NCBI RefSeq assembly: GCF_001653795.1
Contig: NZ_CP011514.1
Span: forward strand, 5,638,727 to 5,702,726
Reading direction: 5' to 3'
DNA from: Mitsuaria sp. 7
GTDB taxonomy: Bacteria; Pseudomonadota; Gammaproteobacteria; Burkholderiales; Burkholderiaceae_C
Length of the DNA stretch: 64,000 nt
Made by a program: the position numbers and the translations under genes
Part shown: piece after piece, positions 18,069-27,165 of the stretch
Layout: each line of letters starts with the position of its first letter
Position numbering within the stretch: the stretch's first letter is position 1
Notes under the pieces: model-generated
Databases searched by the model: none
Seen by the model: only the letters and a program-made list of their open reading frames with translations
What the model was told of the DNA's origin: nothing

Positions 18069-19898
18069 TCAGGACGCCAACGGCAGCTCCAGCGCGAAGC
18101 TGAACCTGCTGCCCTCGTCCGGCGAGGTCTCGACGGTGATCTCCCCGCCCATGAGCCGCACGAGCTGCTGGCTGATGGCCAGCCCGAGCCCGGTGCCGCC
18201 GGTGCGGCGCGACTGGTCGGCCACCTGCTCGAACGGTTGGAACAGCCGGTCCATCTGCTCGGGCGCCATGCCGATGCCGGTGTCCGAGACGGTGAAGCGC
18301 AGCACCAGGCTGCTGGGGCCTTGCGCGATGACATCGACGGCCAGGCCGACGCGTCCATGGTCGGTGAACTTCACTGCGTTGGAGAGCAGGTTCAGCAAGA
18401 CCTGGCGCAGCCGCTGCCCGTCCGCCCGCACACGCGAGGGCAGTTGCGGGTCCAGTTGCACGTCGAAGGCCAGGCCCTTCTCGGCCGCGCGCGGCCGCAT
18501 CGATTCGCTGCAGATCTCCAGCAGCGCCCGCAGGTCGAGCGGGCTCAGCTGCAGCGTCAGCTTGCCGGCCTCGATGCTGGCGACGTCCAGCAGGTCGGTG
18601 ATCAGCACCAGCAGGTGCTCGCCCGATTCGCGCATCAGCCGGATGCGCTGCTGCTGGGCCGCGGTGAGCGAACTGTCCATCTGCAGCAGCTGCGCGAAGC
18701 CGAGGATCGCGTTCAGCGGCGTGCGGAACTCGTGGCTCATCGTGGCCAGGAAGCGGCTCTTGGCCTGGTTCGCGGCCTCTGCCCGCTGCTTGGCCTGGGA
18801 GAGCTCGACGGTGCGCTCGGTCACGAGCTCCTCGAGGTGGTCGCGATGCTGCGTCAGTTCCTGTTCCGCCAGCCGGCGCAGCGTGATGTCGCTGACCAGG
18901 CCCTCGATGCGCGGGGCGCCGTCCAGCACCAGGTGCAGGCTCAGCTCCACCCACAGGTCGCGCCCGTCGCGCGTCGTCACCAGCAGCGGCACCTGTTGCA
19001 GCAGGCGATGCCGTTCCAGCGCGCGCGCCAGACGCCGGTACTCGTCACGCTCGATGCGCACCATGCGCCTCAGGGTCACGCCTTGCGCGTCCTCGGGATG
19101 CCCCAGTCCCAGCATCTGCGCCAGCGCCTTGTTCACGCGCAGCAGCCGGCCGTGGCCGGCGGCCTGGAAGATGCCTTCCGCCGCGTTCTCGAACAGGCTG
19201 CGGTAGCGCTGCTCGCTGCTGCGCAGCCCCTCGGCGAAGTCGCGCAGCTTGCCGCTCATCGCGTTGAGCTGCTCGGTCAGGTCGCCGATCTCGTCGGCAT
19301 GTTCGGGCTCGATGTGCGCGCCGAGCTCACCGCTCGCCACGCGCTGCGCCAGCCCGCGCAGGCGCGAGACCGGGCGCTCCACCAGCCGCCGCACCAGCAC
19401 GTAGCTCGTCAGCGCGATCGCCAGCAGCACCGTCGCCAGCAGGCTGGCCACCAGCCGGCGCGTCTCGCCCAGCGTCTGGTCGATGTAGCTGCGCGTGTAG
19501 ACCAGCGTCGCGCGACCCAGGGCGCCCGCGGGGCCCTGCGCGCCGGCGCGATGGCTCAGCTCGAACTCCAGCGTCAGGGGCCGCACCGCCAGCGTCTGGC
19601 GCGAGCGCTGCAGCGTCTCCAACCCCGGCGCGGCCAGCGTGATCGACTGGACCTCCGGATCCGCCATCACGGCGTCCAGCAGCTCCGACAGCGCGGCGCT
19701 GTCCAGGTTCCACACCGGCTCCGCGAAGCCGCGCGCCACCAGCTGCGCCATGCGCTGCTGGCGCTCGACCAGCGCCGTGTTGAGTTCGTGCTCGTGGCGG
19801 TCGACCCAGTACAGGCCGATCAAGCCCACCAGCACCGTCGCGCTGAGGCTCAGCGCGGCGACCAGCCGCGTCTGGATGCTCAGCGTCGATCGACCCAT
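18069..19898 (-). CDS. Orphan PAS-containing sensor histidine kinase
   Basis: A 609-residue protein. Membrane segment 1 is at about 10-32 ([20 protein letters not shown]) and segment 2 at about 148-170 ([20 protein letters not shown]), with a periplasmic sensor domain of about 115 residues between them. HAMP, PAS ([15 protein letters not shown]) and HisKA (H-box [19 protein letters not shown], about 388) follow. The C-terminal ATPase has [21 protein letters not shown] and [10 protein letters not shown]. There is no receiver domain and no adjacent response regulator, so its partner is elsewhere. ATG 19898 was chosen; GGAGAGGG precedes it. The stimulus is unknown. Confidence 0.92.
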   Translation of the reverse strand: MGRSTLSIQTRLVAALSLSATVLVGLIGLYWVDRHEHELNTALVERQQRMAQLVARGFAEPVWNLDSAALSELLDAVMADPEVQSITLAAPGLETLQRSRQTLAVRPLTLEFELSHRAGAQGPAGALGRATLVYTRSYIDQTLGETRRLVASLLATVLLAIALTSYVLVRRLVERPVSRLRGLAQRVASGELGAHIEPEHADEIGDLTEQLNAMSGKLRDFAEGLRSSEQRYRSLFENAAEGIFQAAGHGRLLRVNKALAQMLGLGHPEDAQGVTLRRMVRIERDEYRRLARALERHRLLQQVPLLVTTRDGRDLWVELSLHLVLDGAPRIEGLVSDITLRRLAEQELTQHRDHLEELVTERTVELSQAKQRAEAANQAKSRFLATMSHEFRTPLNAILGFAQLLQMDSSLTAAQQQRIRLMRESGEHLLVLITDLLDVASIEAGKLTLQLSPLDLRALLEICSESMRPRAAEKGLAFDVQLDPQLPSRVRADGQRLRQVLLNLLSNAVKFTDHGRVGLAVDVIAQGPSSLVLRFTVSDTGIGMAPEQMDRLFQPFEQVADQSRRTGGTGLGLAISQQLVRLMGGEITVETSPDEGSRFSFALELPLAS

Positions 19899-20066
19899 GA
19901 CCGCATGCCCTCTCCTGACTCGCACGTTTATTTGCGGTCGAGTGTCGCGCAAATGCGAGGGTCATCCGGAGGATTGAGGCACGAACCGACCCCCTGGATT
20001 TCACGGGTTGCGATTTGGGGGAGCGCGAAAGGCCGCTGGCGCGCCCGGCTTCTCCGGACCGAGGAC

Positions 20067-20990
20067 CTAGTCGGTGAACTGCGGCGCGAGCCGCGCTCCG
20101 CTCCATCGCCAGGGGAGCGCACCGGGGCGGCGCAGGCCGCCGGTGACGCGCAGGGTCAGGCCTCGCGCGTCGTCGGTCCAGGCGACATCGGCCTCGGCCG
20201 CCAGGTGCAGGAGCTCGCCGCGCGCGTAGTCCGGCACCAGCAGTCCGGCGCGCGGGTGGCGCAGCAGGTTGCCCAGCGTCATGAAGAAGCGGTTGCCGGG
20301 AAACTCCGGCATCCACAGCGTGATGCCGCCGTCCAGGCGGCGTTCGACGCGGAGGAAGCCCGGCGGGCCGCCGCGGTGCGAGACGTCGACGCCGTCCGCG
20401 CGCCCGTCGCCGGGCACCGGCGCCGAGGCGCTCGCGATGAACACGGTGTCCGCGGCTTCGATCAGCGCCAGCGCACCGTCATCGAGCGCCGCGCCCAAGG
20501 GCCGTGCCAGGGCGGAGGGCGTGTCGTCCCAGGCCAGCGGATCGCGCGCCTGGATGTACTTGGGGCAATTGCCGAAGCTCTGCACGACGCCGACCGCCAA
20601 GCCGTCGCCGGAGAGCGAGAGCAGCCGCCCGTTCATGCGATTGCGCCGCCGCGTGTGCGGCTCCAGCCCGAGCAGCCCCACCGGCGCGCCCGGTCCCTGC
20701 GCCCGCAGCGCGGCGAGCGCCGGATCCTGGGCGTCGAACCCCGTGGCCACGGCCATCGTCCGTGCGTCCGGCGTCGTGATGAAGCCCGGCGGGCCCGCCA
20801 GCATCGTCGCCCATGGCTGACCCGCGGCGTCGATCGCGCCGAGCAGCAGCGTGGGCAGCTTGTTGAACAGCTCGCGGTGCTGGTCGGGCATGTGATCGCG
20901 GATGATCTGCGAGCCGATCTCGGCCATGCGCTCGCGGACGCCGACCGCTGCCTGCAGTGCCTGTTCGCCGGGGTGCCAGGTCGTGTCCAT
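20067..20990 (-). CDS. Pyridoxamine 5'-phosphate oxidase-like flavin-binding protein
   Basis: A 307-residue protein with split-barrel FMN-binding signatures: HRELFNKLPTLLLGAIDAAG, then a strand ending LAGPPGFITTPD, RMNGRLLSLSGD and the C-terminal GNRFFMTLGNLLRHPRAGLL. A conserved SFGNCPKYIQ lies between the two halves. The family includes proteins often annotated as flavin-nucleotide-binding or FMN-dependent reductases, and the substrate is unknown. It is the second gene after the GST-like gene, 8 bases apart, so the two are probably co-transcribed and may act together in detoxification (inference). Confidence 0.85.
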   Translation of the reverse strand: MDTTWHPGEQALQAAVGVRERMAEIGSQIIRDHMPDQHRELFNKLPTLLLGAIDAAGQPWATMLAGPPGFITTPDARTMAVATGFDAQDPALAALRAQGPGAPVGLLGLEPHTRRRNRMNGRLLSLSGDGLAVGVVQSFGNCPKYIQARDPLAWDDTPSALARPLGAALDDGALALIEAADTVFIASASAPVPGDGRADGVDVSHRGGPPGFLRVERRLDGGITLWMPEFPGNRFFMTLGNLLRHPRAGLLVPDYARGELLHLAAEADVAWTDDARGLTLRVTGGLRRPGALPWRWSGARLAPQFTD

Positions 20991-20998
20991 GGGGGTCC

Positions 20999-21628
20999 TC
21001 AGAACTTTTGCGGCAGGGGCTTGAAGCGGGGCAGCGCCTCGATGCGCGCCAGCCAGGCCCGCAAGCGCGGGTAGTCGTCCAGCGAGACGCCGCCGAGCGG
21101 CGCCTGCGCCGTGTAGCCGTAGAAGGCCACGTCGGCCAGCGCCGGCCGGTCGGCGATCAGGAAGTCGGTGCGCACCAGCTGGTCTTCGACCATCGCGAAC
21201 AGCCGGTGGCCCAAGACCCGCGACGCGGGATCGACCTGCAATCCGTTCAGCGTGCGGAATCGCGGCGTGGCCGCACCCGGTCCGAGCAGGCTCACCGACA
21301 GGCTGAACCAGCGCTGCTGCCAGGCGGCCTCGACGGCATCGCGCGGCAGCCAGCCGGCGTCGGGCGCGTAGCGCGTCGCGAGGTAGACCAGGATCGCGTT
21401 GCTCTCCGGCAGCACCAGGTCGCCGTCTTCCAGCACCGGCACCTGGCTCAGCGGATTCATCGCCACGAAGGCGGGCTGCCGCTGATCGCCGCCGGGCAGG
21501 TTGATGTCGACCACCGTGTACGGCAGGTCGAGCAGCGACAGCAGGAGTTCGACGCGATGGCAGTGGCCCGAGGCGGCCACGCGATGCAGGCGGAATGGCG
21601 CGGACGGGCGGAGGGCGGGGGCGTTCAT
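20999..21628 (-). CDS. Glutathione S-transferase family protein
   Basis: A 209-residue two-domain GST. The thioredoxin-like N-domain has ASGHCHRVELLLSLLDLPYT, the cis-proline region QVPVLEDGDLVLPESNAILV (the ES pair binds the gamma-glutamyl group), and the C-terminal helical domain contains the FLIADRPALADVAFYGY box. It is likely a cytosolic conjugating or reducing enzyme, with substrate unknown. It is divergent from a LysR-type gene at 21767, the usual arrangement for a LysR regulator and its target, so regulation by that protein is plausible. Confidence 0.9.
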   Translation of the reverse strand: MNAPALRPSAPFRLHRVAASGHCHRVELLLSLLDLPYTVVDINLPGGDQRQPAFVAMNPLSQVPVLEDGDLVLPESNAILVYLATRYAPDAGWLPRDAVEAAWQQRWFSLSVSLLGPGAATPRFRTLNGLQVDPASRVLGHRLFAMVEDQLVRTDFLIADRPALADVAFYGYTAQAPLGGVSLDDYPRLRAWLARIEALPRFKPLPQKF

Positions 21629-21766
21629 GGGGGAGGGCTCTCGCGGTGATTCTTGGAGGCCTCTACCGTAGCTCTTGCAGTCGCTGGCTGGAATGCCGAT
21701 GTCGAATCATTCAGAATTGCAGTTGTCGAAATAATTGGGCGCTGCTCGCGAGCGGCGCGCCGTCCG
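21629..21766. promoter_or_regulatory. Divergent promoter region, GST gene / LysR gene
   Basis: A 138-base spacer between divergent genes. The stretch from about 21708 to 21735 is AT-rich against the background and contains GAATCATTC and AATTGCAGTTGTCGAAATAATT, which could hold a LysR-type binding site. No exact T-N11-A dyad can be fixed. Confidence 0.4.
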
Positions 21767-22681
21767 ATGGATCACCTCGACCGCTTGCGCTGCTTCATCG
21801 CCGTCGCCGACACCCAGAGCTTCGCCGCGGCCGCTCGACGGCTGGGCTGCTCGGCGCCGGCGGCCACGCGTGCGATCGCCTCGCTGGAGCAACGTCTGGG
21901 CGTGCAGCTGTTCCAGCGCAGCACGCGCTCGGTGCGGCTGACCGAGGCCGGCGAGCGCTTCGTCATCGACTGCCGCCGCATCCTGGGTGACCTCGATGAG
22001 TCGGAGGCCGCGGCGGCGGGAGGGCAGGCCGATCCGGCGGGACTGCTGTCGCTGACCGCACCCTCGATGTTCGGGCGGCTGCACGTCGCGCCGCTGGCCA
22101 CGGCCTTCCTCCAGCAGCACGCGCGGATCCGCCTGAAGCTGCTGCTCGTGGACCGGGTCGTGTCGCTGATGGACGAGGGGCTGGACCTGGCGGTGCGGAT
22201 CGCCCATCTGCCCGATTCAGGGTTGACCGCCGTGCCGGTGGGCGCGATGCGCCGGGTGATCGTGGCCTCCCCGGAGTACCTGGCCCGTGCCGGTGAACCG
22301 CGCACGCCGCGGGACCTCGTCGAGCACCGGATCGTCGCCAGCTACTTCGACGGCCAGAGCATGACGCCCTGGCGCTTCCGCGACGGCCCGCAGTCGCTCT
22401 CGCCCACCTTGATGGTGAACGACAACGCCGCGGGCATCGCGGCGGCGGTGGCCGGCGTGGGTCTGGCCCGGTGCCAGGTCTATCAGGCGGCGGACGCGGT
22501 GCGTGAGGGCCTGTTGCGCATCGTGCTCGCCGACCACGAACCGCCCGCGGCGCCGGTGCATCTCGTCCATGCCGCAGGCCGTCGCGTGCCCGCTTCGCTG
22601 CGGCTGTTGCTGGACTTCATGGCGGAGCGCTTGCGTGCGCAGCCGGTGCTGGGCGGCGACGCGTTCCTGCGCGCGCCCTAG
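21767..22681 (+). CDS. LysR-family transcriptional regulator
   Basis: A 304-residue regulator. The N-terminal winged helix reads MDHLDRLRCFIAVADTQSFA and GCSAPAATRAIASLEQRLGV, followed by the effector-binding domain (LSLTAPSMFGRLHVAPLATA to the end). Residue pattern and length are typical. ATG 21767 fits the family start; a longer frame begins upstream in the divergent promoter. Its likely target is the divergent GST/flavoprotein pair. The inducer is unknown. Confidence 0.9.
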   Translation: MDHLDRLRCFIAVADTQSFAAAARRLGCSAPAATRAIASLEQRLGVQLFQRSTRSVRLTEAGERFVIDCRRILGDLDESEAAAAGGQADPAGLLSLTAPSMFGRLHVAPLATAFLQQHARIRLKLLLVDRVVSLMDEGLDLAVRIAHLPDSGLTAVPVGAMRRVIVASPEYLARAGEPRTPRDLVEHRIVASYFDGQSMTPWRFRDGPQSLSPTLMVNDNAAGIAAAVAGVGLARCQVYQAADAVREGLLRIVLADHEPPAAPVHLVHAAGRRVPASLRLLLDFMAERLRAQPVLGGDAFLRAP

Positions 22682-22708
22682 CAGACGCTGCGGCGTCACG
22701 GCGATGCG

Positions 22709-23512
22709 CTAGGGACGCTGGGCATCGCTCTCCAGGGCGTACGGCAGCACCCCGAACGGATCGTAGACATTGCGGGCGTCGCCGGGATCCCGCAGACCGC
22801 CTGCGTCGCCGTCTAACGCGGTAGGCACGGGACAAAGTCCGTCGATGAAGCGCTCGAACTCCGCCAGGGCGATGGCGAGTCGATCCACCGTTGCCGCAGT
22901 ATGGACCTTGAGCGACTGGCGGGCATGGTCGCGTGACCGGCCATTGGCATGCCCGTCGATGACGCCACTCCTGAGCAGACCCTCCTGCTTCTTTGCAAGG
23001 CGGAGCTCCTGGTCGACCAGTGGCGCGAGCTGTGATTCCGGCACCTGCAGCAGGTTGCGCAATGCCGGCAGGATCCGCTCGAGCAGACCCATGGCGCGGT
23101 CGGCACTCTGGCGTTCCAGCGTCGTCGGCGCTCCCGACAGCACCCCTCGGGCCGCGACGCCCTTGAGTCCCTTCAACATGTGCTGGCGCAGTCGGAGGAG
23201 TTGGGCCGCCGCGGAGGCGGACGCCGCGTCACGCCCGATGCGGTCGAGCGAGAAGTCCAGCTTGGCCAGTCGCCGTGCGCGCAGGATGGCGACCGGCACC
23301 CGCGACGAACGGTCGGGGACCTCGAGCACGAACGGTCTCGAAGGAGCCGCGCCCGGAGACAGTGTTGCCGACAGGGCTGCGGTCGCAGCCACCGCCGGGC
23401 GTGGCGTCACCGGCTCGCTCCCCGAAGAGACCGACGGACCGGCGGCTGTCGTCGGGAACGAGGAGGCGTGGCTGTGCGTGTGGGTGTGGGAGGTGGGGTT
23501 GAAGCCGAACAT
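22709..23512 (-). CDS. Unrecognised 267-residue protein with disordered Ser/Thr/Pro N-terminus
   Basis: I do not recognise a family. The first 60 residues are low in charge and rich in Ser, Thr, Pro and His (SHTHTHSHASSFPTT), with no signal peptide. The rest is a helical, Arg- and Leu-rich domain (LLRLRQHMLKGLKGVAARGV, LLERILPALRNLLQVPESQL, TVDRLAIALAEFERFIDGL). A disordered Ser/Thr/Pro N-terminus before a helical body is also seen in type III secreted effectors, but no secretion genes or hrp-type box are visible. The ATG directly abuts a 44-base hairpin with no ribosome site, so either the start is wrong or translation is structure-controlled. Confidence 0.55.
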   Translation of the reverse strand: MFGFNPTSHTHTHSHASSFPTTAAGPSVSSGSEPVTPRPAVAATAALSATLSPGAAPSRPFVLEVPDRSSRVPVAILRARRLAKLDFSLDRIGRDAASASAAAQLLRLRQHMLKGLKGVAARGVLSGAPTTLERQSADRAMGLLERILPALRNLLQVPESQLAPLVDQELRLAKKQEGLLRSGVIDGHANGRSRDHARQSLKVHTAATVDRLAIALAEFERFIDGLCPVPTALDGDAGGLRDPGDARNVYDPFGVLPYALESDAQRP

Positions 23513-23556
23513 GCGCGATGCGGTCTGAGCGGGAGGGCCCGCTCAGTGCATCGCGC
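23513..23556 (-). terminator. Large near-perfect hairpin after topB
   Basis: Outer arms GCGCGATGC/GCATCGCGC and inner arms CTGAGCGGG/CCCGCTCAG surround a 3-4 base loop, with mismatched bases only between the two stems. It lies 8 bases past the topB stop and directly before the next ATG. There is no T-run, so it could be a terminator, an attenuator or an mRNA-stabilising structure. Confidence 0.6.
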
Positions 23557-23563
23557 GGGGCGA

Positions 23564-26251
23564 TCAGCCCTTGGCCGTGGCCTTCTTCGCCGCGACCTTC
23601 TTGGCCGCAGGCGCCTTGGCCGCGGCCGTCTTCGCGGCAGGGGTCTTGCCGGCCGGCTTCGCACCGGTCTTGGCGCCCGGCTTCGCCGCGCGCGGTTCGA
23701 ACTCGAACATCACCTTGCCTTCCTTCTTGTCGTAGGCGAGGAAGGCCTTGAACTTGCGGCGCGTCTTGTTGGAGACGAAGTTTTCCAGCAGGTCGGTCTT
23801 GCCGGTCGCCAGCAGCTTGGTCATCTGCTCGGCCTCGATGGGCTGCTGCAGGATGATCTTGCCGCTCTTGAAGTCGCAGGTGACCTTGTCGCCGACCGCG
23901 TGTTCGCAGACGTAGTTGCTGCCGAAGTCGAAGACGCGGCCGTTGCACTTCGGGCAATGGCCCAGCGCGGTGTGGCCGCTGAAGTCCACCGGCTCGCCGT
24001 TCTCCTCGGCCTTCTTCGCGTCCTCGCCGAAGTCGAACTCCAGCTTCCAGTTGTCGATCTCGGCGTCGAACACCAGCGCGAGCTCGGCCGTGAAGGGCCA
24101 TCCCGCCTTGGAGCGGAAGCCCTCCAGCGGACCGACCTTCTTGTCGCGCAGGAAGGTCTCGACCTCGGCCAGCTCGAAGCTGCGGCCGCCCGGGATCTTG
24201 GGGATCGAGAAGCCGCACTCGTCGCCGTTGCCCACCTTGCCGGTGCAGGTGAAGCGGCGGTAGTTCTCCTTGACCACGCCGCCGCACTTCGGACACGGCG
24301 TCTTCAGCGTCGCGTAGTCGCCGGGGATGGTGTCGCGGTCGTATTCCTTGGCCTTGCGCACGACCTTCTCGGTCATCGCGGCGATCTCGGCCATGAAGTC
24401 CTCGCGCTTGAGGCGGCCCTTCTCCATCTCTGACAGCTGGAACTCCCAGTTGCCGGTCAGCTCGGGCTTGGACAACTCGTCGACGCCCAGGCCGCGCAGC
24501 AGCGTCATCAGCTGGAAGGCCTTGGCGGTCGGGATCATCTCCCGGCCTTCGCGCAGCATGTACTTCTCGGCCAGCAGGCCTTCGATGATCGCGGCGCGCG
24601 TGGCCGGCGTGCCCAGGCCCTTCTCGGCCATGGCCTCGCGCAGCTCGTCGTCGTCGACCAGCTTGCCCGCGCCTTCCATCGCCGACAGCAGCGTCGCTTC
24701 CGTGTAGCGCGCCGGCGGCTTGGTCACCAGCGCCTTCACGTCGGTGCTCTCGGTGCGCACAACCTCGCCGGCCTTCACCGGGACCAGCATCGCGCCGCTG
24801 GTGCCCGGCTCGGCGTTCTCGTCGGTGGCTTCCTTGCCGTAGACGGCCTGCCAGCCCGGCTTGATCAGCACCTTGCCGTTGGTCTGGAACGCATACGACT
24901 TCTCCGCCGTCTTCACCGTCGAGATGCGCGTCGTGACCTGGAACTCGGCCGGCGGGAAGAACACGGCCAGGAAGCGCTTGACGACCATGTCGTAGAGCTT
25001 GGCCTCGGCCTCGGTCAGGCTGCTGGGCGCCTGCAGCGTCGGGATGATCGCGAAGTGATCCGACACCTTGGCGTTGTCGAAGACCTTCTTCGTGGGCTTG
25101 ATGTAGCCCTTGTCCAGCGCCGTCTTCGCATGCTGCGCCAGCGGCTGCAGCGGGCCGGGCATGTTGGCGCTGGCGATCATGCGCGCCGTGTCCTGCGCGA
25201 CGATCAGGTAGTCCTCGGGCAGGTAGCGCGAGTCGGTCCGCGGGTAGGTCAGCACCTTGTGCTTCTCGTACAGCGCCTGCGCCAGGCCCAGCGTCGTCTT
25301 GGCCGAGAAGCCGAAGCGCGAGTTGGCCTCGCGCTGCAGCGTGGTCAGGTCATAGAGGCCGGGGCTGGCCGTCGTGCTGGGCTTGGACTCCTCGGTCACC
25401 GTGGCGGGCTGGCCCAGCGCGGCGGCGGCGATGGCATCGGCCTCGGCCTGCGTCCAGACGCGGTCGGCGCGCTGCTCGGGATCGTCGGCGTTCTTCTTGA
25501 ACGCGGTGTCGAACCACTTGCCTTCGTACTGGCCGGCCTCGGCGTCGAAGTTGCCGCGGATTTCCCAGTAGTCGCGGTAGACGTGCTTGCGGATCTTCTC
25601 CTCGCGCTCCACGACGATGGACAGCGTCGGCGTCTGAACGCGGCCCACGGTGGTCAGGAAGAACCCGCCGTCGCGCGAGTTGAACGCGGTCATCGCCCGC
25701 GTGCCGTTGATGCCCACCAGCCAGTCGGCTTCCGAGCGGCAACGCGCCGCGTCCGCCAGCGGCAGCATCTGCTGGTCGGTGCGCAGACGCTCGAAGCCGT
25801 CGCGGATCGCCTGCGGCGTCATCGACTGCAGCCACAGCCGGCTCACCGGCTTGGCGACCTGCGCCTTGGCCGTGCCCGCGTACTGGACGATCAGGCGGAA
25901 GATCAGTTCCCCTTCGCGCCCCGCGTCGCACGCGTTGATCAGCGAGGTCACGTCCTTGCGCTTGATCAGCTTGACCAGCGCGTTCAGGCGGCCCTTGCTC
26001 TTGTCGATCGGGTTCAGATCGAAGTGGGGCGGGATCACCGGCAGGTGGGCGAAGCTCCACTTGCCGCGCTTGACGTCGAATTCCTCCGGCGCCTTGATCT
26101 CCACCAGATGGCCGACGGCCGAGCTCACGACGTAGTCGTCGTTCTCGAAATACTCGTCATGCTTTTCGAACTTGCCCGACAGCGCGGTCAGCGCCTTGAC
26201 GATGTCCTGCGCCACCGACGGCTTTTCCGCGATCACCAATGCCTTGCTCAT
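23564..26251 (-). CDS. topB: DNA topoisomerase III (type IA)
   Basis: An 895-residue enzyme that relaxes and decatenates DNA through a transient tyrosine link. The toprim domain starts MSKALVIAEKPSVAQDIVKA and carries NACDAGREGELIFR. The catalytic tyrosine is in TYPRTDSRYLPEDY (about 335). Zinc-finger-like repeats follow at about 652 (CPKCGGVVKE) and 764 (CPKCNGRVFDF), and the tail is an Ala/Lys-rich low-complexity extension (KTAAAKAPAAKKVAAKKATA) as in other Burkholderiales topoisomerases. Longer than E. coli TopB (about 650) because of the added zinc modules and tail. A purine-pyrimidine alternating tract lies in its promoter. Confidence 0.95.
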   Translation of the reverse strand: MSKALVIAEKPSVAQDIVKALTALSGKFEKHDEYFENDDYVVSSAVGHLVEIKAPEEFDVKRGKWSFAHLPVIPPHFDLNPIDKSKGRLNALVKLIKRKDVTSLINACDAGREGELIFRLIVQYAGTAKAQVAKPVSRLWLQSMTPQAIRDGFERLRTDQQMLPLADAARCRSEADWLVGINGTRAMTAFNSRDGGFFLTTVGRVQTPTLSIVVEREEKIRKHVYRDYWEIRGNFDAEAGQYEGKWFDTAFKKNADDPEQRADRVWTQAEADAIAAAALGQPATVTEESKPSTTASPGLYDLTTLQREANSRFGFSAKTTLGLAQALYEKHKVLTYPRTDSRYLPEDYLIVAQDTARMIASANMPGPLQPLAQHAKTALDKGYIKPTKKVFDNAKVSDHFAIIPTLQAPSSLTEAEAKLYDMVVKRFLAVFFPPAEFQVTTRISTVKTAEKSYAFQTNGKVLIKPGWQAVYGKEATDENAEPGTSGAMLVPVKAGEVVRTESTDVKALVTKPPARYTEATLLSAMEGAGKLVDDDELREAMAEKGLGTPATRAAIIEGLLAEKYMLREGREMIPTAKAFQLMTLLRGLGVDELSKPELTGNWEFQLSEMEKGRLKREDFMAEIAAMTEKVVRKAKEYDRDTIPGDYATLKTPCPKCGGVVKENYRRFTCTGKVGNGDECGFSIPKIPGGRSFELAEVETFLRDKKVGPLEGFRSKAGWPFTAELALVFDAEIDNWKLEFDFGEDAKKAEENGEPVDFSGHTALGHCPKCNGRVFDFGSNYVCEHAVGDKVTCDFKSGKIILQQPIEAEQMTKLLATGKTDLLENFVSNKTRRKFKAFLAYDKKEGKVMFEFEPRAAKPGAKTGAKPAGKTPAAKTAAAKAPAAKKVAAKKATAKG

Positions 26252-26335
26252 GCGCTTGCTTCTTTCCTCTTCGTTCAGGCGTCCACGATCTTCATGAACG
26301 TCTGCCTACAATCCGGCCTCGCGCGCCCACGCGCC

Positions 26336-26362
26336 TACGTACGTGTGTACACGCGCGCGCAC
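26336..26362. promoter_or_regulatory. 27-base alternating purine-pyrimidine tract (Z-DNA prone)
   Basis: An uninterrupted alternation TACGTACGTGTGTACACGCG... through 26362, lying 85 bases upstream of topB and just before the SET gene. Such tracts can flip to Z-DNA under negative supercoiling. This is inference from sequence only. Confidence 0.6.
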
Positions 26363-26391
26363 CCATGAATTCAATGTACCGGACTCGCTCC

Positions 26392-27000
26392 ATGCCGCAA
26401 CCGCGCCCCGCTTCGAGTGTTCCCGCCTCCGTCGATCCGGCCGTGGATCCCGCCGCCGATCCGACCCCGCTCAAGCGCAGCCAGCGCATCGAGGTCCGCG
26501 CCTCCGGCGTGCACGGGCGCGGCGTGTACGCGGTGGCGCCGCTGAAGGCGGGCGACAAGCTGATCGAATACAAGGGCGAACACATCTCCTGGGACGAGGC
26601 GCTGGACCGTCATCCGCACGATCCGTCGCAACCGGACCATACCTTCTACTTTCACCTTGAGACCGGCGGGGTCATCGACGCGGCGGTCGACGGCAATCGC
26701 GCGCGCTGGATCAACCACGCCTGCAGCCCGAACTGCGAGGCCCGCGAAATCGACGGCCGGGTGTTCATCCATGCCCTGACGGACATTTATCCGGGTGAAG
26801 AGCTGTTCTACGACTATGGTCTGGTGATCGATGAGCGCTATACGCCCAAGTTGAAGAAGCGGTTCGAATGCCGGTGCGGGACGCCGGGCTGCAGACGCAC
26901 GATGCTGGCGCCCAAGGAGAAAGCGCCGAAAGAGAAAGCGTCCAAGGAGAAAGCGCCCAAGGAGAAAACAGCGGCCAAGGGCGCCTCGAAAGGCGCTTGA
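26392..27000 (+). CDS. SET-domain protein-lysine methyltransferase
   Basis: A 202-residue protein. The SET core shows the N-motif RASGVHGRGVYAVAPLKAGD, the SAM and substrate motifs RWINHACSPNCEA and YPGEELFYDYGLV, and a post-SET zinc cluster FECRCGTPGCRRTM. The tail is a Lys/Glu repeat (PKEKAPKEKASKEKAPKEK) rich in possible methylation or nucleic-acid contact sites. The methylated protein is unknown. Starts at 26365 and 26392 are both possible and no ribosome site is clear. SET proteins with post-SET motifs are common in eukaryotes and scattered in bacteria, and transfer from eukaryotes has been proposed for the group. Divergent from topB. Confidence 0.88.
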   Translation: MPQPRPASSVPASVDPAVDPAADPTPLKRSQRIEVRASGVHGRGVYAVAPLKAGDKLIEYKGEHISWDEALDRHPHDPSQPDHTFYFHLETGGVIDAAVDGNRARWINHACSPNCEAREIDGRVFIHALTDIYPGEELFYDYGLVIDERYTPKLKKRFECRCGTPGCRRTMLAPKEKAPKEKASKEKAPKEKTAAKGASKGA

Positions 27001-27165
27001 AGCGCGTCGGAGGTATCGGCGCACCCTGTCAGGTCCTACAGCCACCGATTCATGGTGCGGGCGCCCGGACGGGGACCATCTCCCTCTAGACTCCGACCAT
27101 TCACGACCACCGGGCTGCTCGGCCCGGGAAGACCAAGACGGGATCGCAAGATCACATTCGCGGCG

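Noticed and set aside
17028-21074. A 1348-codon open frame on the plus strand
   Set aside because: It is antisense to the AEC, kinase and flavoprotein genes, made of Arg/Gln/His/Ala-rich sequence, and crosses gene boundaries; it is a high-GC shadow.
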